NCBI GenBank assembly: GCA_021432605.1 | Contig: MU271149.1 | Location: 1,364,001 to 1,428,000, forward strand | Source: Coniochaeta sp. PMI_546 | Taxonomy: Eukaryota; Ascomycota; Sordariomycetes; Coniochaetales; Coniochaetaceae | Length of the DNA stretch: 64,000 nt | Direction: 5' to 3' | Shown here: positions 13,201 to 26,597 of the stretch, one piece after another | Numbering within the stretch: the stretch's first letter is position 1 | Layout of the letters: every line of letters starts with the position of its first letter | Notes under the pieces: model-generated | The model's database searches: none | Seen by the model: the letters and a program-made list of their open reading frames with translations, nothing else | Told to the model about the DNA's origin: nothing | Position numbers and translations under genes: made by a program

Positions 13201-16200
13201 GTTAGGCGGGCGAGGGGCAGTCACACCAAATCTGCTCGCGATTCAATAAGCCCACTAACAGGCTTAGCAAAAGCTACAAGGCGGGTCAAGACAGGACCAG
13301 GCAGAATAACGTTAGTGGGTTGCTAGAAACGGTAAGAGCGACCCGACTGAATGGTAACACTTCTGATTGGCGCTTCTGGACCCGCTTGCTCCATGCGAAT
13401 TGACTCGAGGATGCCCCGCTGTTTTCCTTGACAGCTCGCGTTTCTTCCGCACTTCGATCTCTGCCATCAAACGTTACTCTGCCCCTCTGCGCTTTTAGCG
13501 TTGCCGGTTCTGTTAAGATTGACGATGATAAGATTGCATTGCTTCTCAAAATAACTCACATGCTTTCTCTCTCTTTCCTTGAACCTCTGGAGCGACTGAG
13601 GGGGAGTGCCACTGTGGGGACGACCGTCTTGGTCGAGACGAAGTACAGGATTGATGCCGAAAGAATAACTGTCATCCTGTCTGCGATCTGCTCTTAATTG
13701 TCAGATGTCTGCCGTCGACGAGATTTGGCAGATCTCCGCACCGAGCCGTGGTCTCCGCACACTCCCGCACCATAAGAGCAAACAGATCTACCTGGGATGA
13801 TGGGCTTGGCTGGCAGTTTTACCACGGTTCCCTGCTCGCTATTTGTACTGCTGTTCGTTTCGATGCGCAATGCGGCCTATAACTGACAAATGTGCGATCA
13901 TGCGTGCTGTCACTGCCCATCAAAGATGCACCTTCCGCTACTTGACCGTCCCCAAGGATCGGTCTCCAAGCTGGGGTCGACTTCATCCTGTCCGCCAATC
14001 TAGATATCTTCAAAATACTTCACCATCGCAATCAGCAATGAAAAGGCTGCCGCAACCCTCAGTTTCCCTGTTTGCCATCATAACACGATTAGCTGAGGTA
14101 CCTCTCACCATTGGATACCCATGCCATACTGTCGCATTCCATAATCCACCGTTTTCCTGTCAATCACAGGCATTCAGGGAACGCCTGGGAATGGACGTGG
14201 CGCTGCGTGTTTCATCCACACCATCGGCGCTGGCCCATCCAAGATGGCCATCCTGCATTTCCAGCGAACCGATCTTCTCTAATTTGAATTATTCTGGTGC
14301 GAGCATCGCTGCAATGTGCTACACGCTTCTTTCCGGGTAATGGAAGAGAACTTCATGCCAATTGCGATTTGTGGTTTGCAAAATTATCCATTATGGCCGT
14401 GAAGCACCAAGAAACTGCGGCTGCCTGGCTACATTTCCGTGGCCAGGCTCGGCCTCTTCAACGCACGCGGGGTCGGCCGACCCGCGGCCCTCGCCCCGTC
14501 TTTGTCTGTGGCTCATCCTTTCCGCTGCCATTTTCAGTCACAAAAAAAAAGAGAGGAAGAAATAAACATCCACAAAATGGGGGTGGTAGTCCATATGGAT
14601 GATGCAACCGCGGCGGCTATCCGCTTACGGTTGGTGCGGACGATCGTCTGAGATGCTACCGCCGTGAAGTCTAGACAACTCGAAGTCTCGAACAGGGTGG
14701 TGCTCGGTAGCGTTGTTCATGAAGGAATTTCACCGATGAGCCCTTGAGCTGTCCACTTGACGAAACACGTCCAGTACTCCCCTCATCTGTAGGTAGTGTT
14801 GTGGGCATGATGGTGATGTAGGACGGAAGGGATGTACCCTACCTTAGGTACTTTGTACATGACGGGGCTCCGAACCGTTTGAACTACGTCTTTGGAGAAC
14901 CGTAACGTCCACTCACAGTCTGGGCAAGGATATGCATCGTCTGATGGATGCCTTTTCCTTTCACAGACCCCTGGTGGCTACCTGTGTACGTTCTTTTTTC
15001 ACACCCGCCAGAACCCCACACCCCCTTGTTTCCATGCTTCTCCCTTGTCGACATTCTGATCGATAGATCCTGGCCCTGTCAGGTTGTCTTTACCACAGTA
15101 GTTCGGTGCCAAAACACCCTCCAGCACACTACACGCCTGGCTCTCCGATATCCCGCCTCATCCATCTGCTGCTTCCCCGGTTCCCTGCCGTCAAGTATCA
15201 GGCTCCACACCCACGGTGCCACTTGTTCCTCTGCATTAATATATTATGGAATTGCTCTGGAGATCACCAGCACCCAGATCATACCCTAGAGACATGCCTA
15301 GTCCGTTCTTTTAGTCTCCGATCTACCTGACCCAACCCTGCCAGGTACTTGGATAGTATGTCTTTTGTATGGCAATCACCGCTCCCCCCTCCCATTCGTT
15401 TGTCGACGACTCGAAGGCCCCGGCGCTGCCCGTCACCGTCGTAGTCAAATACCATCCTCAAAGCACCTCGTCTCGTCTCATTGCGGCTTCAGATCCGTGA
15501 TTCTCGACATCGTGACAGGAACTGTCATCTATGCCTCATCCCGCATTCTCTCGTCCACTTTCCCAATATCTTCCCTCCCATCATCCCCTTCGTAGGTCGC
15601 AACGGCTGTCTTCCACAGAGAACAAGGTATATCGAGCATTGGTCTTCCTCACCTTCAGGGGCCAGAAACCGAGGGCAGCCTTTTCCATCGCCTCACAATC
15701 CACGGCGGACAGTCATATCAACAGACGAGGTGGTAGAGTCCAGGCAGCTGACCCGCACCTGTTGGACCTACCTCCTTGCTAGCCGGCCTGACAATATTAC
15801 GACGTTAAACATTCTCTGTACCCGCAGCCCTAGAGGGAAAACAGCCACGTCTACCATCGGCAACGCTTGCAATATCCATCATCGTATGCAGAGTCAAGAG
15901 TCGCGGGCGGCTAGCTCATGCAACGAGGTACATACCTTTCCACCCCAGTCAAGGCAGGGGCCCGCACTGGTCGACCGTGCCGAGGCCTTCTGCTTGTCAA
16001 GGTAGATCGAAAGAGGCTTGTACCGGTTTTAACAAGTAACAGGGTATCCACCTACATACTGGTGTTCTACAGACTCTACCTACCTTATCCCCCCAGGCAC
16101 ATCGCACCCGTTTCCGGCTCCACCGCACCACAATCAACCATTTACAACTACATATCCCAGTCGTATAATAGTCCCTACCTCCCCTCAACGTGTGCTCTTG

Positions 16201-16370
16201 GTAAGGCTCTCTTCTGCCCTCTCCCTACCTGCCCCACCCCTGCCCTCTGCCGACCACTTTAGCAGGCCAGAGGCAGACTGGATACTAGAGACATTGGGAG
16301 AATCACTTCCAGCATATAACTCTCCTCACATTCGCCCCTCGGTCGCTTGCTACACCATTGACGCGACTAA
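7242..16370. other. 9-kb gene-poor interval
   Basis: I found no gene I can support here. The first few hundred bases after 7241, with an A-rich run near 7294, are probably the 3' UTR of the regulator. Base composition looks ordinary rather than AT-rich. Frames longer than 100 codons exist but show no recognisable motifs. A minus-strand frame at 8946-9365 has a vaguely protein-like middle but is too weak to call. The last 1.4 kb (about 14950-16370) is strongly pyrimidine-rich and is probably the leader and promoter of the next gene. Confidence 0.4.
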
Positions 16371-18352
16371 ATGTCCATAGACAGACGGAAGCATCAACAT
16401 ATAGCACTGGCCGATATCCTCGTCGACCAGGCCCAGTACAACTCAGAGTCGGACTCAGAGGTCCCCAAACCAGATCGCATGCAGATCCACATCGACATGC
16501 CCAAAACCAAGTACCTAAACGCACCTCACCCAAACAGTATTACGAGTACCGGCTCGGGTGGTCCTCAATCTACTACGGCTACCTACCAGGAGATGACCCC
16601 TTTCAGTACGGTAAGTTTGACACGCGACATACTGTATTCGCCTGCGAATCGATACCTCTTCGATGCAGGACAAGAACCAAAGACATTATGTCCGCTCACC
16701 ACGATACAGGTCTCTTCTTTCAACTTCCCAGCGACAGCAGACGCCAGTCTTTTAACACCAATATCTAGCGCCGGGTCTCCACCAATACACCAGAGAGTAT
16801 CAACAAAAGGCACCATGAGGGCATACCATCGGTCACAGGCCTCCAGCAATGCTCAGCAGCCGACTCCCCCAAGCACATCTACCGGCGTGTACTACCCTCC
16901 CTACGACCTATCCTCCTCAAGCCAGTCTCCTTCTCCGCTGACAGTCCACCCACACGCCACTGAAATCAACATGACCCCCTACATGAGACAGTCTCCTAAC
17001 CACATGCACGGGCACCCGTCGCCAAAGGACGATGTTCCGCCTCCCAGCAACCCCTACCTTGGCCATTACACGGTGTCGTGCGACGAGTCGGATATGTCCA
17101 ATTCTTTCCGTGACTATCCAAACTTCAACGAAGTGGACCAGGTTGACCCATCAATCTTTGCTCGGGGACCAGGCGGCCAGGTGTCACATATGCATCCACA
17201 CATGATGACCACGAGTGCGGGCCCGGCTCCTATTCTAGCGCACCCGGATCCAATCCACTACCGCATGCAGATGGCTCCACGAGCGGGCGAGATAGAAGAC
17301 CTACGGCATACCGATGTACTGACCATGGGCCACCCTGGGCAGCCGCCATATCAGTCGCAGCGCGTGACAACCGCCTCGCGCCGAAAGCCGAGAGTCAAGA
17401 AGGAACCTTCTGTGCAAAAACGACCCGCCTCACGCCCACTCGCTCAACAAACTTTGCGGGCCATGGGGGCACTAGGCCAAGACAACGACGCCGAGTCCCT
17501 TGGCGAGGGAACCGAAGCTGTGGTACTGAGTGACAAGTGCGAAGACGATGCGCGGTTCATCTTCGAAACACGCATAAATCTAGTCAAGTCTGGCATGAAA
17601 GGCAAGGGTATGTGGGAGGAAATCAGTAGGAAATACGAGGAAGTCTACGGCCAGCGTCTAGAGAAAGCGACACTACAGATGAGGCTCACGCGGACTTTTG
17701 CCAAACATGCCATCTGGCCCGAGAAAGAAGTGAGTGTTCATCCCGCAATCGTTCCACTGACCTGCACACGAGAAAGCAAACGAGCGCTAACATCTCTACT
17801 CAGATTGAGCGGCTCAAGGAAGCGTTCGACTACGTTGAAAAGGAACGTTATAAGTCCATCCTGGACCGCATGAAGCAGATCGGCGGTGGGCAATGCTGGA
17901 GCTGGACCCCACAGCTCATCGAGGCCAAGCTCATCGACTTGGGTTATGAAGAGGCAAATATCGACGAGAAGACTAATACCCGGAAGAGGAGACGCCTCGC
18001 CCGCCGCAGACGCGCGGCTGCAGCCCAGCAGAATCCGTCGCTCTTACACGGGGGTGAAACCTGGACCAACGCACTTGGGCTCCATCATGGTGCTATGCAT
18101 GCCCCTATCCACCACGACAACGAGGATTCGGAGGACATGATTCCCAACTACACCCCGGACCAGCGGGACAGCTACATCGAGGAGGTGGTCAGTAGAATCA
18201 AGCCTGAACAGGAGGATTCGTCACCAGATCCGGACATGATGGACGTCTCGTACCAAAGGAACGAGGACAACAGGGACCAGTCACACCACCAAAATACCCG
18301 GGTAGCCAAGCAGGCAGTCGAGCACCTCATGCTGAATGGAATACGCATGTAG
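16371..18352 (+). CDS. large nuclear-looking conserved fungal protein, putative transcription regulator
   Basis: The proposed exons are 16371-16610, 16710-17729 and 17804-18352, giving 602 residues. The second intron (GTGAGT..CAG, 74 nt) is needed to keep frame. The first (GTAAGT..CAG, 99 nt, phase 0) is inferred from good splice sites inside an open frame. The first 350 residues are Pro/Ser/His/Met-rich and look disordered. A basic patch (RRKPRVKKEP) could be a nuclear signal. A conserved-looking helical block of about 120 residues then follows: acidic start KCEDDARFIFETR, then KGKGMWEEISRKYEEVYG, an IWPEKE segment across the intron, and a GGGQCWSWTPQLIEAKLIDLG motif. It ends with an RKRRRLARRRR cluster and an acidic tail. 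The KGMWEEI.RKY pattern is reminiscent of Myb/SANT-like folds, but I do not recognise the family and assign no function. It sits behind a long pyrimidine-rich leader. Confidence 0.75.
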
Positions 18353-21300
18353 CACTTAGCTGCGCGCAACAATACGAACCATCTTGGGCTTGGGGGAAAG
18401 ATCAGATAATGTGCTCACGCAGCCACGGATTGGGGAAAACAGAGCTTGGACTCTACAAACGGCGCCTCTCCTTTACCAGCCGATCTTTTTCTATCACGGG
18501 CAAGTCCCGACAGTAGGGTTGGAGTTCGCAAAGGGGGAATTCATGGGGAATCGCGCAAAGAGGCGCGATGTGAGAGATATCACTTTTTGTTATGTTTTCT
18601 TCCGTCTGTTTTCTTTACTATATCCACTCGAGCCATGCAGCGCCGTTGCTATGGCAGAGCCACACTCCTTCTAGCTTAACTCTTATATTCGCGATGCTAG
18701 AGAAAACCAATACCATAGCATGCAATGCCGAACGAAGCTTCTTCGCACTGAAACGAGGGAGCTCGGAATGCGTCTAGAGTCTCGCGAAGCAATATCGATG
18801 GCTACCTGGATTTACGCACGTTTGTGCCGCCGTGACACAGATGCCTTGCGCGTCGAGTCAAGCAATCTGGCAGCTCGACCTTCTTAGACGACGCCCAATT
18901 AGCTCACGCGTCGCAATATTGAGGTATTGCCCTGTCAAACCGCGAAAGTCGATACACCAGCCAGGCAGCAAACATCCCTCCCTGGGCCCTTGGGAACCAA
19001 GTGTGCCTCGCGGCCAAGCCCCTCCGGGACAAAGAAAAGATAGATCAGTCCGACGTCATGCCTCTTGCCCGGTTATCCCGATTTCATGATCCTATTCTGA
19101 GCGACGGCTGCCTTCCGGTGCGTCAGCACTGCCTCCCCTGGCGCAATCGTGAAGTATGCAAGGGCTATACCGGTCACTGACCGGATCTCGTACTAATTTA
19201 TGCACAGCGGCAGTAGGGACGTGAATACACCAGATGCACGCCCGTCAAAAGAATGGTCGGCCAAGTGTTTGTGGGGGGGTGGTAGTTCGGCAAGTCGACG
19301 CGAGCACTGCCTCCTTCGGCCCGGGTTGCGGATAGACGTATTCTCTGGGAGATGGGAAGGGAGGTAGAACACACGTGGCTGATCCCGTGACGACATGCTT
19401 TCTGCACCGAGCCACTTGGCTGGTTACAGATGGGAAGAGCACGGGGAGTTACTCGGTTGCTAGGCTACTGGGACGATGTGGATGGGGTTACACTTGAGTC
19501 GCGGTCGATCTGGTCTGCAGATGTTGAAACACTGAGGAGGTACGACATTGCACCTAAGCTGAAAGAGATGAGGGGAGGGGGGTGTATGAATGCAGGAGAT
19601 ATGTCAAATCTTGATATTTGCATTTGATGGGGTTGCTGTGTCAAATGTCTGCGAAGAACTGACAAATCCCGGTGCTTGGATACAGGTCAGTTTGTTCTGT
19701 AGTTTGTTCTGTTTCAGGGTCTGATGTACGCAGAGTTGCCGGATGGCGGGAAATTGTAGGGAGGGCGGAAAGCTCAGGTTTGTTTGGGTTCAATCTGGTC
19801 TAACGTTTGGGTCTCCCTCTCTCCGAGACGCACGCACAATTTGACACAATGAGAATGACACTACATGCGACGAGCAAACTGATGCGATCTTGTCACCGGT
19901 CCCGTGCCAAATGTGTCTTGCGGAATCGCGGCTACTTTCAGTGCAGACCCTGCCGCTCAGGCCATCCATCGCCTAAGTCTGCAAGGATACAAAAGTGCCA
20001 TGCCGTCCAAGGGGAGCGGACGTGCCCGTGAAAGGATGCAGTGCGCTTGTCTTCCGCGCTCCATCCCAGCCCTATTCTCGGTGATCAGACGAGGGGAACA
20101 ACGGTTGAGGCGCGTCTGAGATTGGTCACCGGGAGGAACCACAGTAACCACCACCGGGTTGAACAGTCAACAAATAGGCTGTTTCTCTCGATATTGCAGC
20201 GCGCGTTCGTCCCGGTGGCCTAAATTCAACGGTGACTGAGCCACCTGCCGCGCAGTCCAGGGCTTTGTTCAGACGAGAAACCCGTCACCGACAGTCTGGT
20301 TCAGACGAAATTGTACTATCGGCGCGTTAAAGCAGTTATGTCGGGAGAGTGCCGTAGAGTACTTGGTCAAGACTCTTTGTAAGGTGTTATGCACTACGAT
20401 TATGACCGGGATGTCCGTAGGGACCGTTCCGGGACCGAGTATAGTGATTGGTGTCGAGGGGTCGCGTCTACGATAGATCTGGACTGCCGTCGAATTTTGA
20501 CGACGAAGAGTCCCAAGGTATAATGACTTCACCTAGGTGGCTCCCTTACGGATGACGATGTGATCGGTCGAGCGGTCGGTTTTAGTCCCAGAAAATGCGC
20601 AACAGGAACGGTACACCAATGATAGGCTTGAGACTGCACCTTCCCGACCACCGGTAAATATTGGATCACATCCAGCAGCTCCTCCATAATTGCCGGCAAG
20701 TTTTAAGCTTGTTCAAAGAAGTCCCCGGCCTTCCTTCGGGGACAACCCCCTGAATCGTACTGAGGCTCCCTACCAACTGCGCCGCGGAAGCTCATCAGCA
20801 ATGGAAACGAGAGAAGTTCGAGGCGGGAAGCAACGTGGCAACGTCAACTTCGGAGCCACCTCGTCTGTTCGTCCAGGTCTGTTGGCGGACCCTGACCATA
20901 ACGCCGTACTTTGGTTGCTAGGATACTCCTAGGTAGAGCCAGACTGCAGCCGCATTCGATCACATGCATTTGCGAGTTCGCGTGACTGAACATGCTTGCA
21001 GGCTCGTCAATAGTGTCCGCTTAACGAGTGTAAAGATGAGATAGGTCCATGACACCCCTGAGTATCCAGGAGGTGGACAACTCGTATCGCCGACACGGTT
21101 AAGAAGCTAGCGAAGCATAACGGCCGAAAGCGACTTATAGGCAGCTCCACGAATACAGCTTGTGCAACAGACTTTCTTGACTAACAGAGGCTAGGCATAG
21201 AAAGTACCCTGCCACTAGCGGGGGTCTCCTTGCATTGATCAGTGACCAGTGATCACTCGATACGGTAGAGAGAAACGTCACTGTTGGTTTAGAGAGCAAA

Positions 21301-22875
21301 CATTTCATTAGCGCAAAACTGAGCTTTGATCGAAAAGGTCATGCAGACTGGCTAAGCTGATGTCTGGCACCTTCTCGATCAAGGCTGATGGCGGAGAATA
21401 AGTCTTAGCGTGACGTGCTCGAAACAAGGGCCTGCCTGTACCGATCTACAGAGCGATGGTCAGGATGCGCTGTCTACGGAGGGGGGCATGTGTTTGAGCC
21501 AGAGAATGGAATCTTGATGTCCACAGACTGGCAGGCGAGTCCATCTGCAGTCGACCAACAGACAAACTTTAGAGACTCGGGCATGTACCATGTACGGGCC
21601 GTTCAGATCAGAGTATTCTGAGAAGTACTGAGTACTTTGTCAACCAAGGGAATGCTGAAGATCTGTGCCACAGTGTCACGCGTTAACCACACCCATCATC
21701 GACCATTGTGAGCTTCTCCCTGGCTTCTGACGACTGTCGATGATATTTCGGCAATATCTGAGGAAAATGAGTGCATCGAAGGCGACCGAGACGGCCCACC
21801 GGTCATTGGTCGCCAGTTCCGGGAGAACTGAGTCAGGCCATCACCATGTCTCCGACTCGACGCTTGGTAATCTTGAAGACTGTCTTGAACGTTCAAGACA
21901 AATCCTTTGGTCTCCTTTGCATGAGCTTGACCATGAAGGATAGCCTTGCTGGAGCCAAGCACCGCGTATTGCACCCATGATCGAGTCCAGCGCATGTGTT
22001 CGTGTAATGTCGAATACATACAGCCTTTTCACGCCGCCGTCATGCCTTCATCCAATGGAGAAAGTCGGCCACGCTCGATTTACAAGCCTGGAGACGGGAA
22101 ATGACCGCTCGACAGACATGGGTGCGTTGCAATGGAGCCTACAAAGCATATGCCAGTATACATTCCTAGGTTTTGGCCAGCAGGAAGCGCCTTGCCTCTG
22201 ATGAGTATACGTCAGTAGGAATTGTCGTCCTTGTGAACAGCAGGGAATGATCGAAGATGCGTCAGCAGGTACGGGCCCTTGTTTCAGAAGTGCCAAACGA
22301 GCGGTCGTCGTTGGCATTTGAACGTACATAGTGTTGTCGATGTGAAAGCTGAGTCGACGTCACATCGGGAAATGTAGGTACGGACCGTGACGAGGACCAT
22401 GGCTTGAAGTAAAAATAGGGTTCCTGTCGACATTGTGCATCCCTTACCTCCAGCCTTACCGGAGGAAAGTTCGTATCCGTCAAGTATGCCGGCGTGTCTT
22501 CCGCTCCCATCATCACATGGCACTCTGATGGCGTCGTGGTTCTTTCATGGGTTGAACCTACTGTACCACCGCCTGTGCAGGAGCCACAATCGCCCCACAT
22601 TATCCTTTGTGACAGGGGCAATTAAGGTATGCACTAGCCCAAAATGGACTTTGGTGCCCCGCCACAATGTGGGCAAGTGGCTTGTTGAACGGAAGTCGTC
22701 CGAAAGATGACAACATCGCAACTTTGTAAGACGAAACTACCTTAAGGTAGCTGCACTTGCCGCCCGCGAGCAACAAGAGAAAGAACGAGTTTCCGTTTCT
22801 CCTTACGGTCTCATCCCTTGCTTGACCACATGCGACGCATGCAGTACTCCATTTTTAGGATCCGGTGATCCATGG
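18353..22875. other. 4.5-kb gene-poor interval
   Basis: The first 300 bases are probably the 3' UTR of the preceding gene. Only short unconvincing frames follow. A perfect palindrome CTACCTTAAGGTAG lies at 22737-22750, about 125 bp upstream of the mannosidase start. Confidence 0.4.
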
Positions 22876-25800
22876 ATGCCACTAGCCATGGGCCGGTGCT
22901 CATCGGTTGGTCACGGCTCCAGGCGCATCTCGAGCTTCGAACACGAAGAGGCGCTTGTTTCTCATCGCCGCGCATGCCTTCCGATCAACGCTTGGCTCCT
23001 TCTGACCCTGCTTCTGTTGTCGTTATGGCCTGCGGATGTACTGGCGATGCGGCCAGGCCGCATCGCCCAGCTTCGACAGGAGACGGTCGAGATGTTCTAT
23101 CATGGCTATGACAACTACATGAACATTGCGTTTCCTGAGGATGAGGTACGTTACACACAATGTCTCAACAGCCTCGGATCCGTTACGCTTATCTTGCGAA
23201 AGCCATTCTAACCCTATTGTCCATCTGCAGTTACGACCAGTATCATGTGTTCCATTAAGTCGAGATGCTCAGAATCCGAACAATGTGGCACTCAACGATG
23301 TCCTAGGCAATTACTCCTTAACGCTCATCGACAGCTTGTCTACCCTTGCCATTCTTGCATCTGCACCCCCTGATACTCGTGGCACGGGGCCCAAAGCGTT
23401 GCGAGATTTCCAGGACGGCGTGGCTGCGTTAGTAGAACAGTATGGCGACGGGCGCCCTGGACAATCAGGACAAGGCCTACGTGGCAGGGGATTTGACGTG
23501 GACAGCAAAGTCCAGGTCTTTGAAACAGTCATTCGTGGTGTCGGAGGGCTCTTGAGTGCCCATCTATTTGCCATCGGGGAGTTGCCCATCAGTGGCTACA
23601 GTCCACCAAAGGGGAGCGGCGGTTCTCTTGAGGAGCGACCCATTGCTTGGCCAAATGGCCTCAGATACGACGGCCAACTGCTTCGGCTGGCCCTTGATCT
23701 GGCACAAAGGCTTCTACCGGCGTTCTACACCACCACCGGGATGCCATACCCTCGAGTCAACCTCAAACACGGCATACCCTTCTACGCAAACTCGCCACTG
23801 CATGAAGTCTATGACTCTTATGTTGGCTCTGATGGAGCTCCTGAGATCACAGAGACGTGCAGTGCCGGTGCAGGGTCTCTCGTACTCGAGTTCACGGTGC
23901 TGAGCAGGTTGACCGGTGACACAAGGTTTGAGCAGCTCGCCAAACGAGCATTCTGGGCCGTCTGGTCGAGGAAGAGCCAGATCGGTCTTATCGGCGCTGG
24001 AGTCGACGCCGAGCACGGCCAGTGGATTGGTGCCTACTCTGTGATAGGTGCTGGCGCTGACAGTTTCTTTGAGTATGCTCTCAAGACTCATATCTTACTG
24101 TCCGGGCACGACTTGCCGAATCGTACGTCGTACAGGACAGACATAGGAGAGCACTGGCTAGATCCAAACAGTCTCTTTCCGCCATTGAGTGACGAAGAAA
24201 ACTCGCCTGATACATTTCTTCGGGCATGGCATCATGCCCATGCCGCGGTAAAGCGCCACCTGTATACCGCCAAAGACCATCCTCACTACGTCAATGTTAA
24301 TCTCTGGACCGGTTCCTTTGCGTCAAACTGGATCGATAGTCTGGGAGCATTCTACGCGGGTCTTCTTACCATTGCTGGTGAGGTTGAGGAAGCGATCGAG
24401 ACCAACCTGCTCTATACTGCTATCTGGACGAAATACTCCGCACTGCCCGAGCGTTGGTCATTGAAAGACAAGGGTGTGGAAGGTGGACTCGGGTGGTGGC
24501 CGCTGCGGCCCGAGTTCATCGAATCCACTTATCATCTATATCGCGCTACGAAGGATCCATGGTATCTTTACGTCGGCGAGATGGTTCTTCGTGATATTAC
24601 TAGACGTTGCTGGACCCCGTGCGGGTGGGCTGGTCTTCAGAACGTCCTCGACGGCGAGAAGTCAGACCGGATGGAAAGCTTCTTCCTCGGAGAGACTGCT
24701 AAGTACATGTATCTGCTGTTCGACGACCTCCATCCATTGAACTCACTGGATTCTGCTTACGTATTCACCACGGAGGGCCATCCCCTTATCATACCACGAA
24801 GACTACACACGCCAAAGAAGCCAGTCAAATCGCACATCTCGCCAGAAGCGAAAAGCAAGGAGCTCGCCACGTATGACGATGACGAGGAAGAGGAAGACTT
24901 CACCACCACCTGTCCACTGCCCCCTAAGCCTCACCCTCTTACATATTCTGCCACCGCTGCACGGCCAGATATTTACCATGCTGCTCGACTTCTTGATTTA
25001 CATATGACGCCCAACTATAACGTAAAAGCTATTTCTGGCAATCCACTTACGAGCCAGCATCTGGCAAGGTCTAATCATACCTTATTCCCTTGGACGCTTC
25101 CCGCCGAACTACTTCCAAATGACGGCATTTGCTCGAAAGTCTACAGCCCGGTGGAAATGACACTCGAATTCGCCAATACAGGCGGCCAAACGGTTGGCGG
25201 TAGCGCCTTCAACTTCATGCTTGGATCGCAGAACTTGGAGCGGCTGAGCCCAGATCGGATTCGGGTCACCAGCCTCTCCGGTCTGAAGATGGTCTTCGGT
25301 CTTGAAGAAGGCGAGGATCCCTCGTGGCGCCTCAACAAAGTGAACGGCGTTCCGCTTGGTCGTGACGAGTTTGTCGTCATGGACCGGTCCATCTTGGCCG
25401 AGGTCTCGGATCAGAGGTTCAACCTCGTGCGAGACCCTGTGATCATCAAGTTGCAACATCTTCACCGCATCGACGTGTCCAAGAGCCACAATGACACCGA
25501 AGACGAGACTCCTAGTGACTACAATTCTGAGTACACGCCCGACGAGGACTCGGTTGCTGCTCTCGCAATAGAGTCATTCAACGACTCGGCCAACCACTCT
25601 ACAACATCCCGCGTGAATGAGCTCGGCTCGCTTGTCAAGTCCATTCTAAAACAGGTCATCTCGTCCCTCGACCTGCAGCTTCCGCCAGTCGCAACTCCTG
25701 GTCCGGGTATGACTGCTCTGCCAGTCGAGCTGCCCTACAACCTCGTCATCAATCAGACCGCTGTGATGCCTACCGGACCGGGGGCGGCGCCTCTACCTTC

Positions 25801-26326
25801 CATCGAAGTACCGCCAGGGCTACACGTGCCTGAGTTCGGTCCCGTACCACCGACTGTCTTTCCGTGGATGACCGTATACGCGGCCGGCGATGCCTGCGGA
25901 CCAGAGCCACTCCCGGACGAGGCGCCGCGCGACCACCAAGTCATCGTGATTCGGCGTGGTGGATGCTCGTTCGGCGAAAAGCTAGCCAACATTCCCGCCT
26001 TTGTGCCGGACTTCCGCTCACTGCAGCTTGTTGTCATCGTTTCGGATGAAGAGGAAATCGGCCCGGACTACAAGGGCTACACCGAAGTCGCCGGCGGCCG
26101 GGGTCATATTGTCCGGCCGCTACTGGAGGAGCCGCAGCGGACGCCTAAGGGTGTACTCCGGAGAAACCCTATAGCAATGGTTATGGTGGGTGGAGGAGAT
26201 TTGGCTTATCATCAACTTGCCATGGCAGACCAAGTTGGGATTACGAGGAGGTACTATGTTGAGAGCCAAGGTGTGAGGGTGAGGAACCTGATTGTTGATG
26301 ATGGTGATGCTGGAGAGAATATATAG
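22876..26326 (+). CDS. mnl1: ER degradation-enhancing alpha-mannosidase-like protein (GH47 with PA domain)
   Basis: The exons are 22876-23145 and 23231-26326, with an 85-nt intron (GTACGT..CAG) that joins FPEDE to LRPVSC, a block typical of EDEM proteins. The product is 1121 residues. A hydrophobic signal or anchor (LLLTLLLLSLWP) lies at about residues 40-51. The GH47 domain follows, with GNYSLTLIDSLSTLAIL, the acidic catalytic region FFEYALKTHILL and the LRPEFIEST motif, to about residue 600. A protease-associated domain follows near residues 960-1060 (RRGGCSFGEKL). This order matches yeast Mnl1/Htm1 and mammalian EDEM. Those proteins trim mannose from misfolded glycoproteins in the ER lumen and so mark them for ERAD. 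A 22888 ATG is an alternative start. A charged Asp/Glu linker sits near residues 640-650. No key residue looks lost. Confidence 0.92.
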
Positions 26327-26597
26327 TCACGAATTTCCTAGTCTTTCTAGTATTCATGAGGAGGGGAGGGCTTCCAGAAAGGGAGGCGTCCCGCTTCCTG
26401 TACATAGCATGTATGACCTCTGTGTACATGAGAATGAAAATACTGCTCCGAACTCCGGAGCTCGCTCGTATTGTCTCTATCACTATATCTGTATCTGTCT
26501 ATGTCTCTAGACTATGGCTCGCCACCAATTTTGCATACTCCTCTCAACGTGAAAAATGATCTAACCCATGCTACCTAGGCAGCGACAAGAATCTCTC

